Of a stretch of DNA of 64,000 nt, positions 18,543 to 26,980 are shown piece after piece (position 1 is the first letter of the stretch; each line of letters begins with the position of its first letter). The position numbers were made by a program, and so were the translations under genes. The notes below the pieces were generated by a model. The model did no database searches and had not been told where the DNA came from. It saw only the letters and a list, made by a program, of their open reading frames with translations. The stretch spans positions 10,875 through 74,874 of the forward strand of contig JBMNIG010000026.1 in assembly GCA_050950785.1 (NCBI GenBank), given 5' to 3'. Source of the DNA: JAAYOS01 sp050950785 (lineage in GTDB: Bacteria > Bacillota > Clostridia > Oscillospirales > JAAYOS01).

Positions 18543-19733
18543 ATGAAATTGTTTAAACTTCGAAGAGCATTTGGATTATTTGCAATATTTATCCTGCTAT
18601 CGACGTCTATAGCGTGTGATATGTTACAGCCGATCGATCCACAACCAAGTCCTTCTGTAGTGTTAGTAGATGAAAATAATGATGACGATCTTGGCAATAA
18701 CGACGACACTGAAGAGCCTACTCATGTCGACAATGATCATGACGATTCAGATAATGATCCAGATAACGACAGTGACTCTCAGAAATCGCTAAAGTCCTTC
18801 TTTCCAGTATACCCAAACAGCCGACTAGTGTATGAGGGAGAGGGCAATGAATTTGCCTTTTTTAATGTTTATACCGACTATACCTCGGATAATAAGACTC
18901 AGCAGAGGATCGACAACGGAGGGACCCAATCAATAAGGGTGATCGAAATATTTGATGATGCCATTATACAGAAAGTATTTCGCGGGGAAGTCTATTATCG
19001 GGAAAATCTCACAAATGCTGATGGAGAGACTGAAGAAATTTTGCTAAAGGCTCCGCTGGAGATAGGAAATGCATGGACACTAAGTGATGGTAACACAAGA
19101 AAGATAACGGATATCGATGTAGATATTAGTACGCCACTTGGAAACTATAAAGCCATAGAAGTTACTACAGAAGGGGAATATGGATCAAGTATCGACTATT
19201 ACGCAGAGGATGTAGGGCTTATCAAAACAGTGTATCATAGTGAGGGAACAAAGGTAACATCAACGCTGAGTCAAATCGAGAAAGACATACCTTTTGTGCA
19301 GATAGTAAACTTCTATTTTCCAAGCATTGAAGACTCATCACTTCTCTATTATGTATCAAAGGAGATACCCTTCAAAACAAACGATATAACAAGGATGACA
19401 TTGGAGAAGGCATATAAAGAGGCATTTGGTGACGGCGGAGATGAAGTAGGGAAGGTATTTAGTGAGAACACAAAAATAAACAGTCTCTATCTCAATAAGG
19501 ATGGTATGGTTTACATTGACCTTAGTAAAGATTACTTGACTGAGATGAGCGCTGGTGCGGGTTATGAATCGGCAATGCTCCAAAGCATAGCAAATACATT
19601 CGGACAATACTACCATGTAGAAAAGGTCCTGCTGACAATTGATAACGAACTCTACTCCTCAGGCCATATAAAGCTCGAAAAGGGAGAAGCGCTCAGCGTA
19701 AATTATGAGATATCAAAGAGTGTTAAGCGTTAA
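18543..19733 (+). CDS. GerMN-domain lipoprotein
   Basis: A 396-residue secreted lipoprotein. The N-terminus is a signal peptide ending in a lipobox, LLSTSIAC, with Cys at about residue 28. A low-complexity Asp/Asn-rich linker follows (about residues 45-80, e.g. DNDHDDSDNDPDNDSDS), then a first beta-rich domain (FPVYPNSRLVYEGEGNEFAFF, LEIGNAWTLSDG) and a C-terminal GerMN domain (VNFYFPSIEDSSLLYY, MTLEKAYKEAF, INSLYLNKDGMVYIDLSKDY, VLLTIDNE). GerMN proteins occur in spore germination but also as general surface proteins. ATG at 18543 is chosen because it gives the clean signal peptide; the ribosome site is weak. Confidence 0.87.
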   Translation: MKLFKLRRAFGLFAIFILLSTSIACDMLQPIDPQPSPSVVLVDENNDDDLGNNDDTEEPTHVDNDHDDSDNDPDNDSDSQKSLKSFFPVYPNSRLVYEGEGNEFAFFNVYTDYTSDNKTQQRIDNGGTQSIRVIEIFDDAIIQKVFRGEVYYRENLTNADGETEEILLKAPLEIGNAWTLSDGNTRKITDIDVDISTPLGNYKAIEVTTEGEYGSSIDYYAEDVGLIKTVYHSEGTKVTSTLSQIEKDIPFVQIVNFYFPSIEDSSLLYYVSKEIPFKTNDITRMTLEKAYKEAFGDGGDEVGKVFSENTKINSLYLNKDGMVYIDLSKDYLTEMSAGAGYESAMLQSIANTFGQYYHVEKVLLTIDNELYSSGHIKLEKGEALSVNYEISKSVKR

Positions 19734-19923
19734 GTTTTGTGTGAAATATCGGGAATGAACAGTAATTTGGTAGGGAACAGCAATATTGTTTGATTACAAA
19801 AGCATAATTCTTGTGTATAGCGTGGATAAGTTTGCGTTTAGGACTTGTTCATGCTATTTTTTCATATATAATATACAAGATATAATAGCAGTATTACAAA
19901 GAAAAATCTTTGGAGGAACAAAA

Positions 19924-21030
19924 ATGGCGAAATCGACTGTTTACTTCACAAACTTGCGCGCTACGTTCAAAGAAAACCTGCTCGATAAGCTGCGGCGGTT
20001 GATAAAAACGGCTGGAATTGGACAAATCGACTTCGATAGAAAGTACGCAGCCATCAAAATTCATTTTGGTGAGCCCGGAAATCTTGCATTTTTGCGTCCA
20101 AACTATGCGAAGGTTGTTGCGGACGTGGTTGCGGAGCTTGGTGGCAAGCCGTTTCTAACCGACTGTAATACACTTTATGTCGGTCGGCGTAAAAACGCAC
20201 TCGATCATCTTGACGCTGCCTATGAAAATGGATTTACTCCCTTTAGTACCGGATGCCATGTAATTATTGCAGACGGCTTAAAGGGTACCGATGAAGCGAT
20301 CGTTCCTATTGACGGTGAATATGTTAAAGAGGCGAAAATCGGTAGAGCGGTGATGGATGCCGATGTCTTCATCTCATTGAACCATTTTAAGGGGCATGAA
20401 GGGACCGGATTTGGGGGTGCTCTAAAAAATATAGGTATGGGCTGCGGATCGCGGGCAGGAAAAATGGAGATGCACAGTAGCGGGAAGCCAGCCGTAAATC
20501 ATGAAGACTGCATTGGATGTGCGATGTGCCGCAAAAACTGTGCACACGATGCCATTACTATCACAGAACGAAAAGCTACAATAGATCATGAAATCTGCGT
20601 TGGCTGCGGGCGATGTATCGGTGTTTGCCCGACTGATGCTGTACATCCGACCGGTGACCAGACCAATGATGAACTTAACCGCAAAATTGCGGAATATTCC
20701 TATGCTGTCTTGAAGGATAGACCGCACTTCCATATCAGTCTTGTTATTGATGTATCACCTTACTGCGATTGCCATTCAGAAAATGACCTGCCGATCATCC
20801 CCGACATCGGTATGTTTGCATCCTTTGATCCCGTTGCACTTGATAAGGCTTGCGCAGACGCAGCGAACAAGCAGCCAGTCATTCCTGGAAGCCTGCTAAG
20901 CGAAAAAGATCAATGCCACAGTGACCATTTTACCAATACCCACCCGTCGACGAATTGGATTTCATGCCTTGAGCACGCCGTTAAATTAGGGATAGGTTCT
21001 ATGGAGTATGAGTTGATCGATATCGGTTGA
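19924..21030 (+). CDS. DUF362 protein with two 4Fe-4S clusters
   Basis: 368 residues. The main body is DUF362 (STVYFTNLRATFKENL, IKIHFGEPGNLAFLRP, LNHFKGHEGTGFGGALKNIGMG), and a bacterial ferredoxin insert carries CIGCAMCRKNC and CVGCGRCIGVC, the ligands of two [4Fe-4S] clusters. Family members are thought to be redox or metal-centre proteins of anaerobes; the reaction is unknown. ATG at 19924 follows GGAGG; the longer frame upstream has no ribosome site. A terminator follows at 21089. Confidence 0.9.
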   Translation: MAKSTVYFTNLRATFKENLLDKLRRLIKTAGIGQIDFDRKYAAIKIHFGEPGNLAFLRPNYAKVVADVVAELGGKPFLTDCNTLYVGRRKNALDHLDAAYENGFTPFSTGCHVIIADGLKGTDEAIVPIDGEYVKEAKIGRAVMDADVFISLNHFKGHEGTGFGGALKNIGMGCGSRAGKMEMHSSGKPAVNHEDCIGCAMCRKNCAHDAITITERKATIDHEICVGCGRCIGVCPTDAVHPTGDQTNDELNRKIAEYSYAVLKDRPHFHISLVIDVSPYCDCHSENDLPIIPDIGMFASFDPVALDKACADAANKQPVIPGSLLSEKDQCHSDHFTNTHPSTNWISCLEHAVKLGIGSMEYELIDIG

Positions 21031-21088
21031 TGAAATCGCAACAATTTTTTGAAAATATTTTTGCAAATAAGAATATATAATGGAACTT

Positions 21089-21126
21089 GGACTGACAGAA
21101 ATCTATTTGTCAGTCCTATTATTTTA
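21089..21126 (+). terminator. Terminator after the DUF362 gene
   Basis: GGACTGACA (21089-21097) pairs with TGTCAGTCC (21108-21116), followed by TATTATTTTAT. Confidence 0.8.
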
Positions 21127-21128
21127 TA

Positions 21129-21156
21129 TTGATTATTTTTGTACCTACTATATAAT
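21129..21156 (+). promoter_or_regulatory. Promoter of the DUF1858-DUF438 operon
   Basis: TTGATT (21129-21134), 16-nt spacer, TATAAT (21151-21156). It lies just after the preceding terminator and about 120 nt before the first ATG. Confidence 0.65.
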
Positions 21157-21276
21157 GGAATTGAGGTTGTTAATTTGAAATTATTCAAAAAACGCACCTT
21201 AAAGCGAGTAGTATATGTAAAAGTACAAAACTCAATTTCACTGCATTATCCTAATTTGGGAGGAAATACTCATATT

Positions 21277-21504
21277 ATGGAACCTATCAAGCTTGATTCA
21301 TCAAAATCCGTATATGAGCTCTGTACAGCGTATCCCGAAGTTGCGGACATTCTGGTTGAGGTCGGATTTAAGGATATCAAGATTCCGGGAATGTTGGCAA
21401 CCGCAGGCCGAATCATGACTATTCCGAAGGGAGCAAAGGTCAAAAGGATCGATATGGAAGATATCAGACAGGCGTTCCGCAAGCACGGATATGAATTAGA
21501 ATAG
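21277..21504 (+). CDS. DUF1858 domain small protein
   Basis: A 75-residue protein that is essentially one DUF1858 domain: KLDSSKSVYELCTAYPEVADILVEVGF and the MTIPKGAKVKRIDMEDIRQAF end. DUF1858 proteins regularly precede DUF438 genes in anaerobes and are thought to be small redox- or hybrid-cluster-associated partners. ATG at 21277 follows GGGAGG with a long 13-nt spacer; the longer frame to 21139 lacks a ribosome site. The next gene begins 14 nt after its stop. Confidence 0.85.
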   Translation: MEPIKLDSSKSVYELCTAYPEVADILVEVGFKDIKIPGMLATAGRIMTIPKGAKVKRIDMEDIRQAFRKHGYELE

Positions 21505-21518
21505 AGGAGGAGTGCTAG

Positions 21519-22727
21519 ATGAGCAAGGAAATTAACAACCGCGAGTATAGACAAAAGGTAATTAAAGAGATCATTAGGGATCTGCATGCCGGAAAAACCG
21601 TTGAGGAGGTACAGGGGAAATTTGCTGAGACATTTGAAGGGGTATCGGCAGAGGAGATCACACAAGCTGAGCAGGCTTTGATTATGGAGGGACTGCCAGT
21701 CTCCGAGGTTCAGCGTCTCTGTGATGTGCATGCGGCAGTATTTAAGGGGTCAATTGAGGAGATACACGCACCCGTTGGAGAGTTCGATGTCCCAGGGCAT
21801 CCTGTATATGTGATGAAGCGGGAGAACCGCGCAATCGAGCAGATCGTAGACAAAATCAGAAGAAACCTTGAAGAGTTGCCTGATAAAGAAGCAGCCGAGG
21901 CGCTTGAAAAGAATTTTGAGTATCTCTCTGAGATCGATAAACACTATTTAAAGAAGGAAAATCTGTTTTTTCCATATATGGAGAAGTACGGGATCACGGC
22001 GCCGCCTAAAGTGATGTGGGGAGTAGATGACGAGATCCGTGCGGACCTCAAGGAAGTTAGGGTTATACTAAATGACAATGATCCATTGAAGATCAAGGAC
22101 AGGATCGAAGAGCTTCTGACGCGCATTACCGAAATGATATTCAAAGAAGAAAACATAATGCTGCCGATGTTGACCGAGAACCTGACCGTTGATGAGTGGA
22201 AAACCGTAGCCGATGGTAGTTCGGAGTTTGGCTATTGCCTGATCCATAATGTGCCTGAATGGCAGCCATCAGCAAATCAGAAAAAGCCTGTTGAACCTGC
22301 TACGGAAAAAAGGAGCGAGGCAGGATACATTACACTGCCTACTGGTGTACTCAAGGTGGAAGAGCTTATTCATATGCTAAACACGCTTCCCTTTGACATT
22401 ACTTTTGTAGATAAGAACGATTCGGTTAAATTTTTCTCTGAAAATGCGGAAAGGATTTTTCCCCGTACAAAGTCTGTCATCGGTCGGAACGTAAGCAACT
22501 GCCATCCCCCTGCAAGCGTTCATATAGTGGAGAAAATCGTAAACGATCTGAAGTCGGGGGCAAAAGACCATGAGGATTTCTGGATCAATATGGGTGAAAA
22601 ATATATACTGATACGTTATTTCGCGGTCCGTGATCAAAACGGAGAGTATATCGGCACCTTGGAAGTAACACAGAATATCAAACCGATTCAGGAGATCACA
22701 GGAGAGAAACGCTTGGTCTCCGATTGA
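21519..22727 (+). CDS. DUF438 hemerythrin-like/PAS sensor protein
   Basis: 402 residues. Residues about 15-75 form the DUF438 domain (KEIIRDLHAGKTVEEVQGKF). The middle is a hemerythrin-like four-helix bundle (GHPVYVMKRENRAIEQIVDKI, EIDKHYLKKENLFFPYME, IFKEENIMLPML) with His/Glu residues suited to a di-iron site. The C-terminal PAS domain (LPFDITFVDKNDSVKFFSENAERIF, GRNVSNCHPP) resembles the family's haem- or ligand-binding sensor. An oxygen or NO sensing role is inferred. ATG at 21519 follows GAGGAGGAG. Second gene of the operon. Confidence 0.92.
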   Translation: MSKEINNREYRQKVIKEIIRDLHAGKTVEEVQGKFAETFEGVSAEEITQAEQALIMEGLPVSEVQRLCDVHAAVFKGSIEEIHAPVGEFDVPGHPVYVMKRENRAIEQIVDKIRRNLEELPDKEAAEALEKNFEYLSEIDKHYLKKENLFFPYMEKYGITAPPKVMWGVDDEIRADLKEVRVILNDNDPLKIKDRIEELLTRITEMIFKEENIMLPMLTENLTVDEWKTVADGSSEFGYCLIHNVPEWQPSANQKKPVEPATEKRSEAGYITLPTGVLKVEELIHMLNTLPFDITFVDKNDSVKFFSENAERIFPRTKSVIGRNVSNCHPPASVHIVEKIVNDLKSGAKDHEDFWINMGEKYILIRYFAVRDQNGEYIGTLEVTQNIKPIQEITGEKRLVSD

Positions 22728-22757
22728 TACACAATAAACAAACTTGACACTATGAGT

Positions 22758-22820
22758 AAAGCTCCCTTTGATGTGGGCAGTGAGACACAAAACACTGCTC
22801 AGCCAAAGGGAGCTTTATAG
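22758..22820. terminator. Terminator between DUF438 and HAD genes (convergent)
   Basis: AAAGCTCCCTTTG (22758-22770) pairs with CAAAGGGAGCTTT (22804-22816), with an inner CAGTG/CACTG stem. Both adjacent genes end into it. Confidence 0.8.
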
Positions 22821-22897
22821 AGCCGACTATTGATTGCTTATGCGTATTAAAACAACAAGCATGGCATATTTCGAGATATTTGATGATTATATTTGAT

Positions 22898-23545
22898 CTA
22901 AATCAGATATTGTAAAAGTTCATCTGCTGTATCTGCAACAATCGATGCGCCTTCAGCATACAGGATCTTGCTGTCTCGAAATCCCCAAGATACCCCAATG
23001 AACGGCATATCCGCATTTTTTGCAGTACGTACATCGACTTCGGAATCACCAATATAAACAGCATCCTGTTTACTTAGACCCAGATCTTTGATTACTTTCA
23101 GCACACTGTCTGGAGCAGGTTTTCGCATTATTCCAGGAACTTCTCCTGCTGCAATATCTACAAGGCCGGGAAAGTATTCTTCGCAAAGGTCTTTAACGTT
23201 ATCATCACCCTTGTTTGAGCAGACAGCAATTTTTACACCCGTATCCTTGAGCTTTTCGAGTATTTCAGGAATGCCCGGGTATGGACGGGTTTTATTATTC
23301 ATGTTGCTTGCATAGAGTGTTAGGTATGTTGCCAGACATTTGTCGATCTGTTCAGAGCTAGTCCCGGCCGGGACTGATTTTGCTATGAGGTTTCGCGCCC
23401 CATTTCCAACGAATGTCCTTACCTCTTCGAGAGTTCTATGTGGAAAACCATATTTTTTCAACATCTCGTTGACACTGTCGGCAAGATCTTCAAGTGAATC
23501 GATCAAGGTCCCATCCAGATCAAAAATTACTGCGTTATATTTCAT
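22898..23545 (-). CDS. HAD-family phosphatase (phosphoglycolate phosphatase-like)
   Basis: 215 residues with all HAD motifs: VIFDLDGTLIDS (motif I with Asp nucleophile), CSNKG (motif II), KPAPD (Lys of motif III) and YIGDSEVDVRTAKNADMPFIGVSWG (motif IV). The cap domain and length match Gph-type phosphoglycolate phosphatases, but HAD substrate calls by family alone are weak. ATG at 23545 is preceded by AGGAGA. Single gene, followed downstream by the shared terminator. Confidence 0.9.
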   Translation of the reverse strand: MKYNAVIFDLDGTLIDSLEDLADSVNEMLKKYGFPHRTLEEVRTFVGNGARNLIAKSVPAGTSSEQIDKCLATYLTLYASNMNNKTRPYPGIPEILEKLKDTGVKIAVCSNKGDDNVKDLCEEYFPGLVDIAAGEVPGIMRKPAPDSVLKVIKDLGLSKQDAVYIGDSEVDVRTAKNADMPFIGVSWGFRDSKILYAEGASIVADTADELLQYLI

Positions 23546-23680
23546 CTCGGTCTCCTTCTATTTAGTTAAATTAGCGAATTTCTAATTTTACCACATTGAT
23601 ATTATTCTATGTTATAATTTAAGTTAGTTCAATTGCTATGTTATTAATTCTGCCAGCCTATTTGGAATCTGTATATAGCA

Positions 23681-23709
23681 AAAATCACCGTTTCTATTGA
23701 AACGGTGAT
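23681..23709 (-). terminator. Terminator of tRNA-Arg(ACG)
   Basis: AATCACCGTTTC (23683-23694) pairs with GAAACGGTGATT (23699-23710) and on the minus strand is followed by TTTGC. It abuts the tRNA CCA end. Confidence 0.85.
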
Positions 23710-23786
23710 TGGTGCGCCCGAAGGGACTCGAACCCCTGACCTACTGGTTCGTAGCCAGTCACTCTATCCAGCTGAGCTACGAGCGC
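23710..23786 (-). tRNA. tRNA-Arg (anticodon ACG)
   Basis: 77-nt cloverleaf on the minus strand. Acceptor GCGCTCG with CGGGCGC, anticodon arm ACTGG-CTACGAA-CCAGT giving ACG, T arm AGGGG-TTCGAGT-CCCTT, encoded CCA. The anticodon A34 would be deaminated to inosine to read CGU/CGC/CGA. Confidence 0.96.
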
Positions 23787-23901
23787 ATATTCAACGCGAT
23801 CGCCTGCCGAGGTCGCTTTGATATAATAGCACAAGCAAATGATAAATGCAAGCCCTTTTTTAGCCAATCGAGTCCACGCTCTCGGAAGATAAATTGTATA
23901 A

Positions 23902-24927
23902 TTACTCAGTTATTATGCTCGAACCGCGTTTTGCCAGCCTGTGGCCCAACAAAACCTGTTTGGATACCTTTGGTTTTTCATCAATGACAGAGATAAGCAG
24001 TTTTGCCGATTCATATCCCATCTCGTAGTTGGGCTGCTCAATTGAGGTGATGTGGGGGTCTGTCAATAGACAGGTAATTGTATTATCGAATGCGGTAACC
24101 GCCAGCTCCTCAGGTATTTTTATCCCCATTTTCTTGGCTACATTTACACAGCAAGCAGCTATAACATCGTTGGTACAAACGATACCGTCAGGACGTTTTG
24201 TGCTTGGCAGAGAAAGCAGCTCTGTGATAATGGAGTTTGTCTTTGCGATATATTCATCAAAGCTTCCAGATCCCGCCTCAAAGGCTGTGCGAATAATAAA
24301 TTCATGATTTAATTCTAGTCCATTTTCCTCAAGTGCTCTTCTGAATCCATATTCTCTGTCTAACGCAAATTTAATGCGGTAACCATAAATATACTGCGGT
24401 GATATAAACGCAAGTCTACGCTTGCCGATTTCAATGAGATGATTTGTGATGTCACGTGTCGCTTCGTTGTTATCTATGGTAACAAGATTTGCCTTTGGAA
24501 AATACTCGTACTCATTGCATTGGACAATAGGACATTTTGACAGTATCGACTCTGATATATCGGGAAGCAGTCGCATGTTTAGAAGTACGATCCCGCTAAA
24601 CAGCCCTTCCTCAACATATTTCACATATGCATCAGCATCGTTTGGCTGAGTGATCGTTATCATTGTATCATAGCCAAGTTGTCTGGCGGCATCACAAATT
24701 CCATTAGTTATTTGAGTTACAGGGCTTGTTGTCAATACCAGGATCGTTTTTTTATTGGCATTCTGTGAAAAGCGTCCTCTTGGTCTTGGTTTGTAGTTGA
24801 GGGATTCAACAGCCTCCATGACTTGACGCTTTGTTTCATCGCTAATCAATTTGTGCCCGTTAAGCACACGTGATACTGTTGATATTGACACGCCGGCCTT
24901 TTTTGCAACGTCCCTAATTGTCGCCAA
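23902..24927 (-). CDS. LacI-family transcriptional regulator (glycoside locus)
   Basis: 341 residues: an N-terminal LacI helix-turn-helix (TIRDVAKKAGVSISTVSRVLNG, hinge DETKRQVMEAVESLNYKPR) and a periplasmic-binding-protein-like sensor domain (KTILVLTTSPVTQITNGI, PDGIVCTNDVIAACCV, AVTAFDNTITCLLTDPHITSIEQP). It probably binds the intergenic region to 25274, which holds the promoter of the divergent deglycosidase operon, and represses it until a sugar ligand binds. Ligand unknown. Ribosome site: AGGATG a few bases before ATG 24927. Confidence 0.93.
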   Translation of the reverse strand: MATIRDVAKKAGVSISTVSRVLNGHKLISDETKRQVMEAVESLNYKPRPRGRFSQNANKKTILVLTTSPVTQITNGICDAARQLGYDTMITITQPNDADAYVKYVEEGLFSGIVLLNMRLLPDISESILSKCPIVQCNEYEYFPKANLVTIDNNEATRDITNHLIEIGKRRLAFISPQYIYGYRIKFALDREYGFRRALEENGLELNHEFIIRTAFEAGSGSFDEYIAKTNSIITELLSLPSTKRPDGIVCTNDVIAACCVNVAKKMGIKIPEELAVTAFDNTITCLLTDPHITSIEQPNYEMGYESAKLLISVIDEKPKVSKQVLLGHRLAKRGSSIITE

Positions 24928-25018
24928 GTCATCACATCCTGTTGGTGGTATTAATAATGGCCAATTTTCGACATTTCAAATACTATCATAATGCATTTGT
25001 TTCGTCAATGACTTCAAT

Positions 25019-25042
25019 AAAGTTGCATATAAAAGTTGCATA
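25019..25042 (+). repeat. Tandem AAAGTTGCATA motif (candidate operator)
   Basis: AAAGTTGCATA occurs at 25019-25029 and again at 25032-25042, a 13-nt period. A one-mismatch copy, AAAGTTGCCTA, stands at 32358-32368 upstream of the MocA operon. Operator function is inference. Confidence 0.5.
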
Positions 25043-25176
25043 AGATAAATAAAGAATAATAAATATTAGTTTGATTAGCAGCGAACTTATCATATTTATC
25101 CAACAGATTTATACAATAGTGAAAGCTGATGCACTGATAGTATTGCGCAAATATTACGAAATATTATGAAACAATA

Positions 25177-25205
25177 TTGACTGTGTTTATGAAACATCCT
25201 ATAAT
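25177..25205 (+). promoter_or_regulatory. Promoter of the deglycosidase operon
   Basis: TTGACT (25177-25182), 17-nt spacer, TATAAT (25200-25205), about 70 nt before the first ATG, which has GAGGAGGA as Shine-Dalgarno. Confidence 0.82.
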
Positions 25206-25274
25206 AGTTTACAGAACAATTTTAATATCAACGCATAAAACGTATTATTACAAGATAGAGGAGGACATCAAAAT

Positions 25275-26153
25275 ATGACTGTAGAAAAAAAGGGTCCCAA
25301 ACGGGGAGTGTCCACTTACTGCTATGTAGGTGAACTGAATACTACAATGACACTTGAAGATTGCTTCCTTGATATGTATGACATGGGGGCTACGGGTCTG
25401 GAAATCCTTGCAGACGGCATAATCGAGGGTTATCCTATCCCGACAAAGGAGTGGCTAAACAATTGGTTTGCTCTAATTGCCAAGTATAACATAAAACCTG
25501 TTGAGTATGGGCACTGGATAGAATCCCGCCTGTACGGGGATCACGAATTGGATGTAGAAGAGTCTTATGCCATGCTCTCCCATGACATTAAACTCGCAAG
25601 CTACCTTGGTTTCAATGTTATGCGTACAAAGCTTGGTGTTATTGATGAGACACTTACTCCTGTGAAAAACTGGCGTGAGATCATAAAGCGCGCATTGCCA
25701 TTAGCAGAAAAGTATAATGTTGTGATGTGTCCTGAAATACATGCACCTACACTTCTTAAAGATAGAATGATCGAGGAGTACTGTGAGTTCATCGATAAGG
25801 AACAGACAAAACACTTTGGCCTAAACATTGACTTTGGAGTTTTCCAGATTGATAATCCGATGTTTCGTAATATCCCGGGTTGGGATCCGAACAGACCTAC
25901 ATACAGTGAACCGGAGGATATAATTCCACTGCTACCATATACATATTGCTGCCATGCAAAGTTCTACGATATGAACGAGAATTTTGAAGAGACTACTATT
26001 CCTTACGAAAAGATCGTAACAATCATGAAAGACCATGGTTGGGACGGTTATTTGTTAAGCGAATATGAGGGGAAAAACAAAGACGTGCCTGGGTATGTTA
26101 CTACTCAACTACGCCGTCAACATATAATGTTGAAACGTATACTTGGTGAATGA
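25275..26153 (+). CDS. Sugar isomerase-like TIM-barrel protein, probable C-glycoside deglycosidase alpha subunit
   Basis: 292 residues of the AP-endonuclease-2/xylose-isomerase-like TIM-barrel class. Candidate metal ligands are Glu154 in CPEIHAP, Asp186 in NIDFGVF, His227 in CCHAKFY and Glu263 in LLSEYEG; His156 could be the catalytic base. The start RGVSTYCYVGELNTTMTLEDC and the middle KYNIKPVEYGHWIESRLYG resemble catalytic subunits of C-glycoside deglycosidases (DgpC/CarC/DfgA-like), metal-dependent enzymes that break the C-C bond of 3-oxo-C-glycosides. The gene for a small DUF6379-type partner follows 75 nt downstream, the arrangement known for these heteromers. Alternatively it is an ordinary sugar epimerase. 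ATG at 25275 follows GAGGAGG. Confidence 0.78.
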   Translation: MTVEKKGPKRGVSTYCYVGELNTTMTLEDCFLDMYDMGATGLEILADGIIEGYPIPTKEWLNNWFALIAKYNIKPVEYGHWIESRLYGDHELDVEESYAMLSHDIKLASYLGFNVMRTKLGVIDETLTPVKNWREIIKRALPLAEKYNVVMCPEIHAPTLLKDRMIEEYCEFIDKEQTKHFGLNIDFGVFQIDNPMFRNIPGWDPNRPTYSEPEDIIPLLPYTYCCHAKFYDMNENFEETTIPYEKIVTIMKDHGWDGYLLSEYEGKNKDVPGYVTTQLRRQHIMLKRILGE

Positions 26154-26227
26154 TCCCGTGAGACTGGATTATATATTTGCAATATTTACTTATCCGGCGA
26201 AATTTACGTAGCAAAGGAGTGCTTATA

Positions 26228-26644
26228 ATGCTTGAAAGGGAAGTTGTACAGCATAGAGGCTTTAGAAATGTTGTTAAAGACGGTGAGGTCATCGGGTTTC
26301 AAGTTCGCATACGTCTGACCGGTTATCGCGGAGCATGGCTGTCGCAAATACGCTTTCACTCTGTTATTGTAGATGGGGTTGAATATGGAAAAGATGTTGT
26401 GACCTGGACGATTAGCGGTATCGAGTATACTGTGGACGAGATGAAAACTCTTGGCCGTGTGATGTGGCCCTTGAATGAGACTGCAACACTGACAGTTAAA
26501 AAACCGGGGGGTCTCTCGCAGGGAGAGCACGAGGTTGCGGTTATATTTGGACATATAGCATCATACATCCCACCACGTGTGGACGATATGTATATTGAGA
26601 GAGCAAAGGCCAACCCCAACACCCGAAAGCTGATCATTGTCTAA
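26228..26644 (+). CDS. DUF6379 protein, probable C-glycoside deglycosidase beta subunit
   Basis: 138 residues, beta-rich: VVQHRGFRNVVKDGEVIGFQVRIRLTGYRG (read in parts), FHSVIVDGVEY, WPLNETATLTVKKPGGL and HEVAVIFGHIASYIPP. This matches the family now named for the beta subunit of C-glycoside deglycosidases (DUF6379), which supports the TIM-barrel subunit and helps close the active site. ATG at 26228 follows AAAGGAG; the longer frame to 26177 has no site. Its place directly after the alpha-like gene is the strongest single clue to function of the locus. It ends at a hairpin. Confidence 0.82.
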   Translation: MLEREVVQHRGFRNVVKDGEVIGFQVRIRLTGYRGAWLSQIRFHSVIVDGVEYGKDVVTWTISGIEYTVDEMKTLGRVMWPLNETATLTVKKPGGLSQGEHEVAVIFGHIASYIPPRVDDMYIERAKANPNTRKLIIV

Positions 26645-26661
26645 TAGTCTAATATCATAAA

Positions 26662-26707
26662 AAAGGTTGCTTTATTTGGTGATAAATCATCAAGCAAAGC
26701 AACCTTT
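26662..26707 (+). terminator. Hairpin after the deglycosidase pair
   Basis: AAAGGTTGCTTT (26662-26673) pairs with AAAGCAACCTTT (26696-26707), with an inner TGAT/ATCA stem. It is followed by AATAAT rather than a T-run, so termination may be partial. Confidence 0.6.
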
Positions 26708-26960
26708 AATAATGTACGCTTGGGGAAGTCTCGCAAGCGTGGACAAGTAGACTTCATTCGAAAGGAAACGTAGTAACAACGAATTACGAAAATCAGCGGA
26801 GGCCATAGTTACCATGTAAAGATATGGGAAATGTCGAAGAATCGCAAGTCTGAAGTAGGAAAGAAGATTGGTGTGAAAGCAGAATACTTTGGGAACAAAG
26901 TCTTGTAACTCTTTATTTACAATTCGAACAAGTTATGATTTAATAGGAAGGTAGTATCAA
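26708..26960. other. 253-nt purine-rich unexplained stretch
   Basis: No gene. It is rich in GAAA, GGGAA and GAAG motifs and looks like a structured-RNA sequence rather than promoter DNA; it reminds me of domain I of bacterial group II introns, but no reverse transcriptase and no intron ends are present. A weak promoter, TTTACA (26916-26921), 17 nt, TTTAAT (26939-26944), may serve the SDR gene. Confidence 0.3.
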
Positions 26961-26980
26961 TTTTTTGGAGTGGAATTAGC

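Larger units (their letters stand above)
24928..25274. other. Divergent regulatory region between LacI and deglycosidase genes
   Basis: 347 nt without a gene. It holds the promoter at 25177-25205, a tandem AAAGTTGCATA repeat at 25019-25042, and AT-rich DNA that should include the LacI-gene promoter on the minus strand. Confidence 0.6.

Noticed and set aside
23709..23987. Frame starting MVRPKGLEPLTYWF
   Set aside because: Again the antisense translation of a tRNA gene (tRNA-Arg at 23710-23786).
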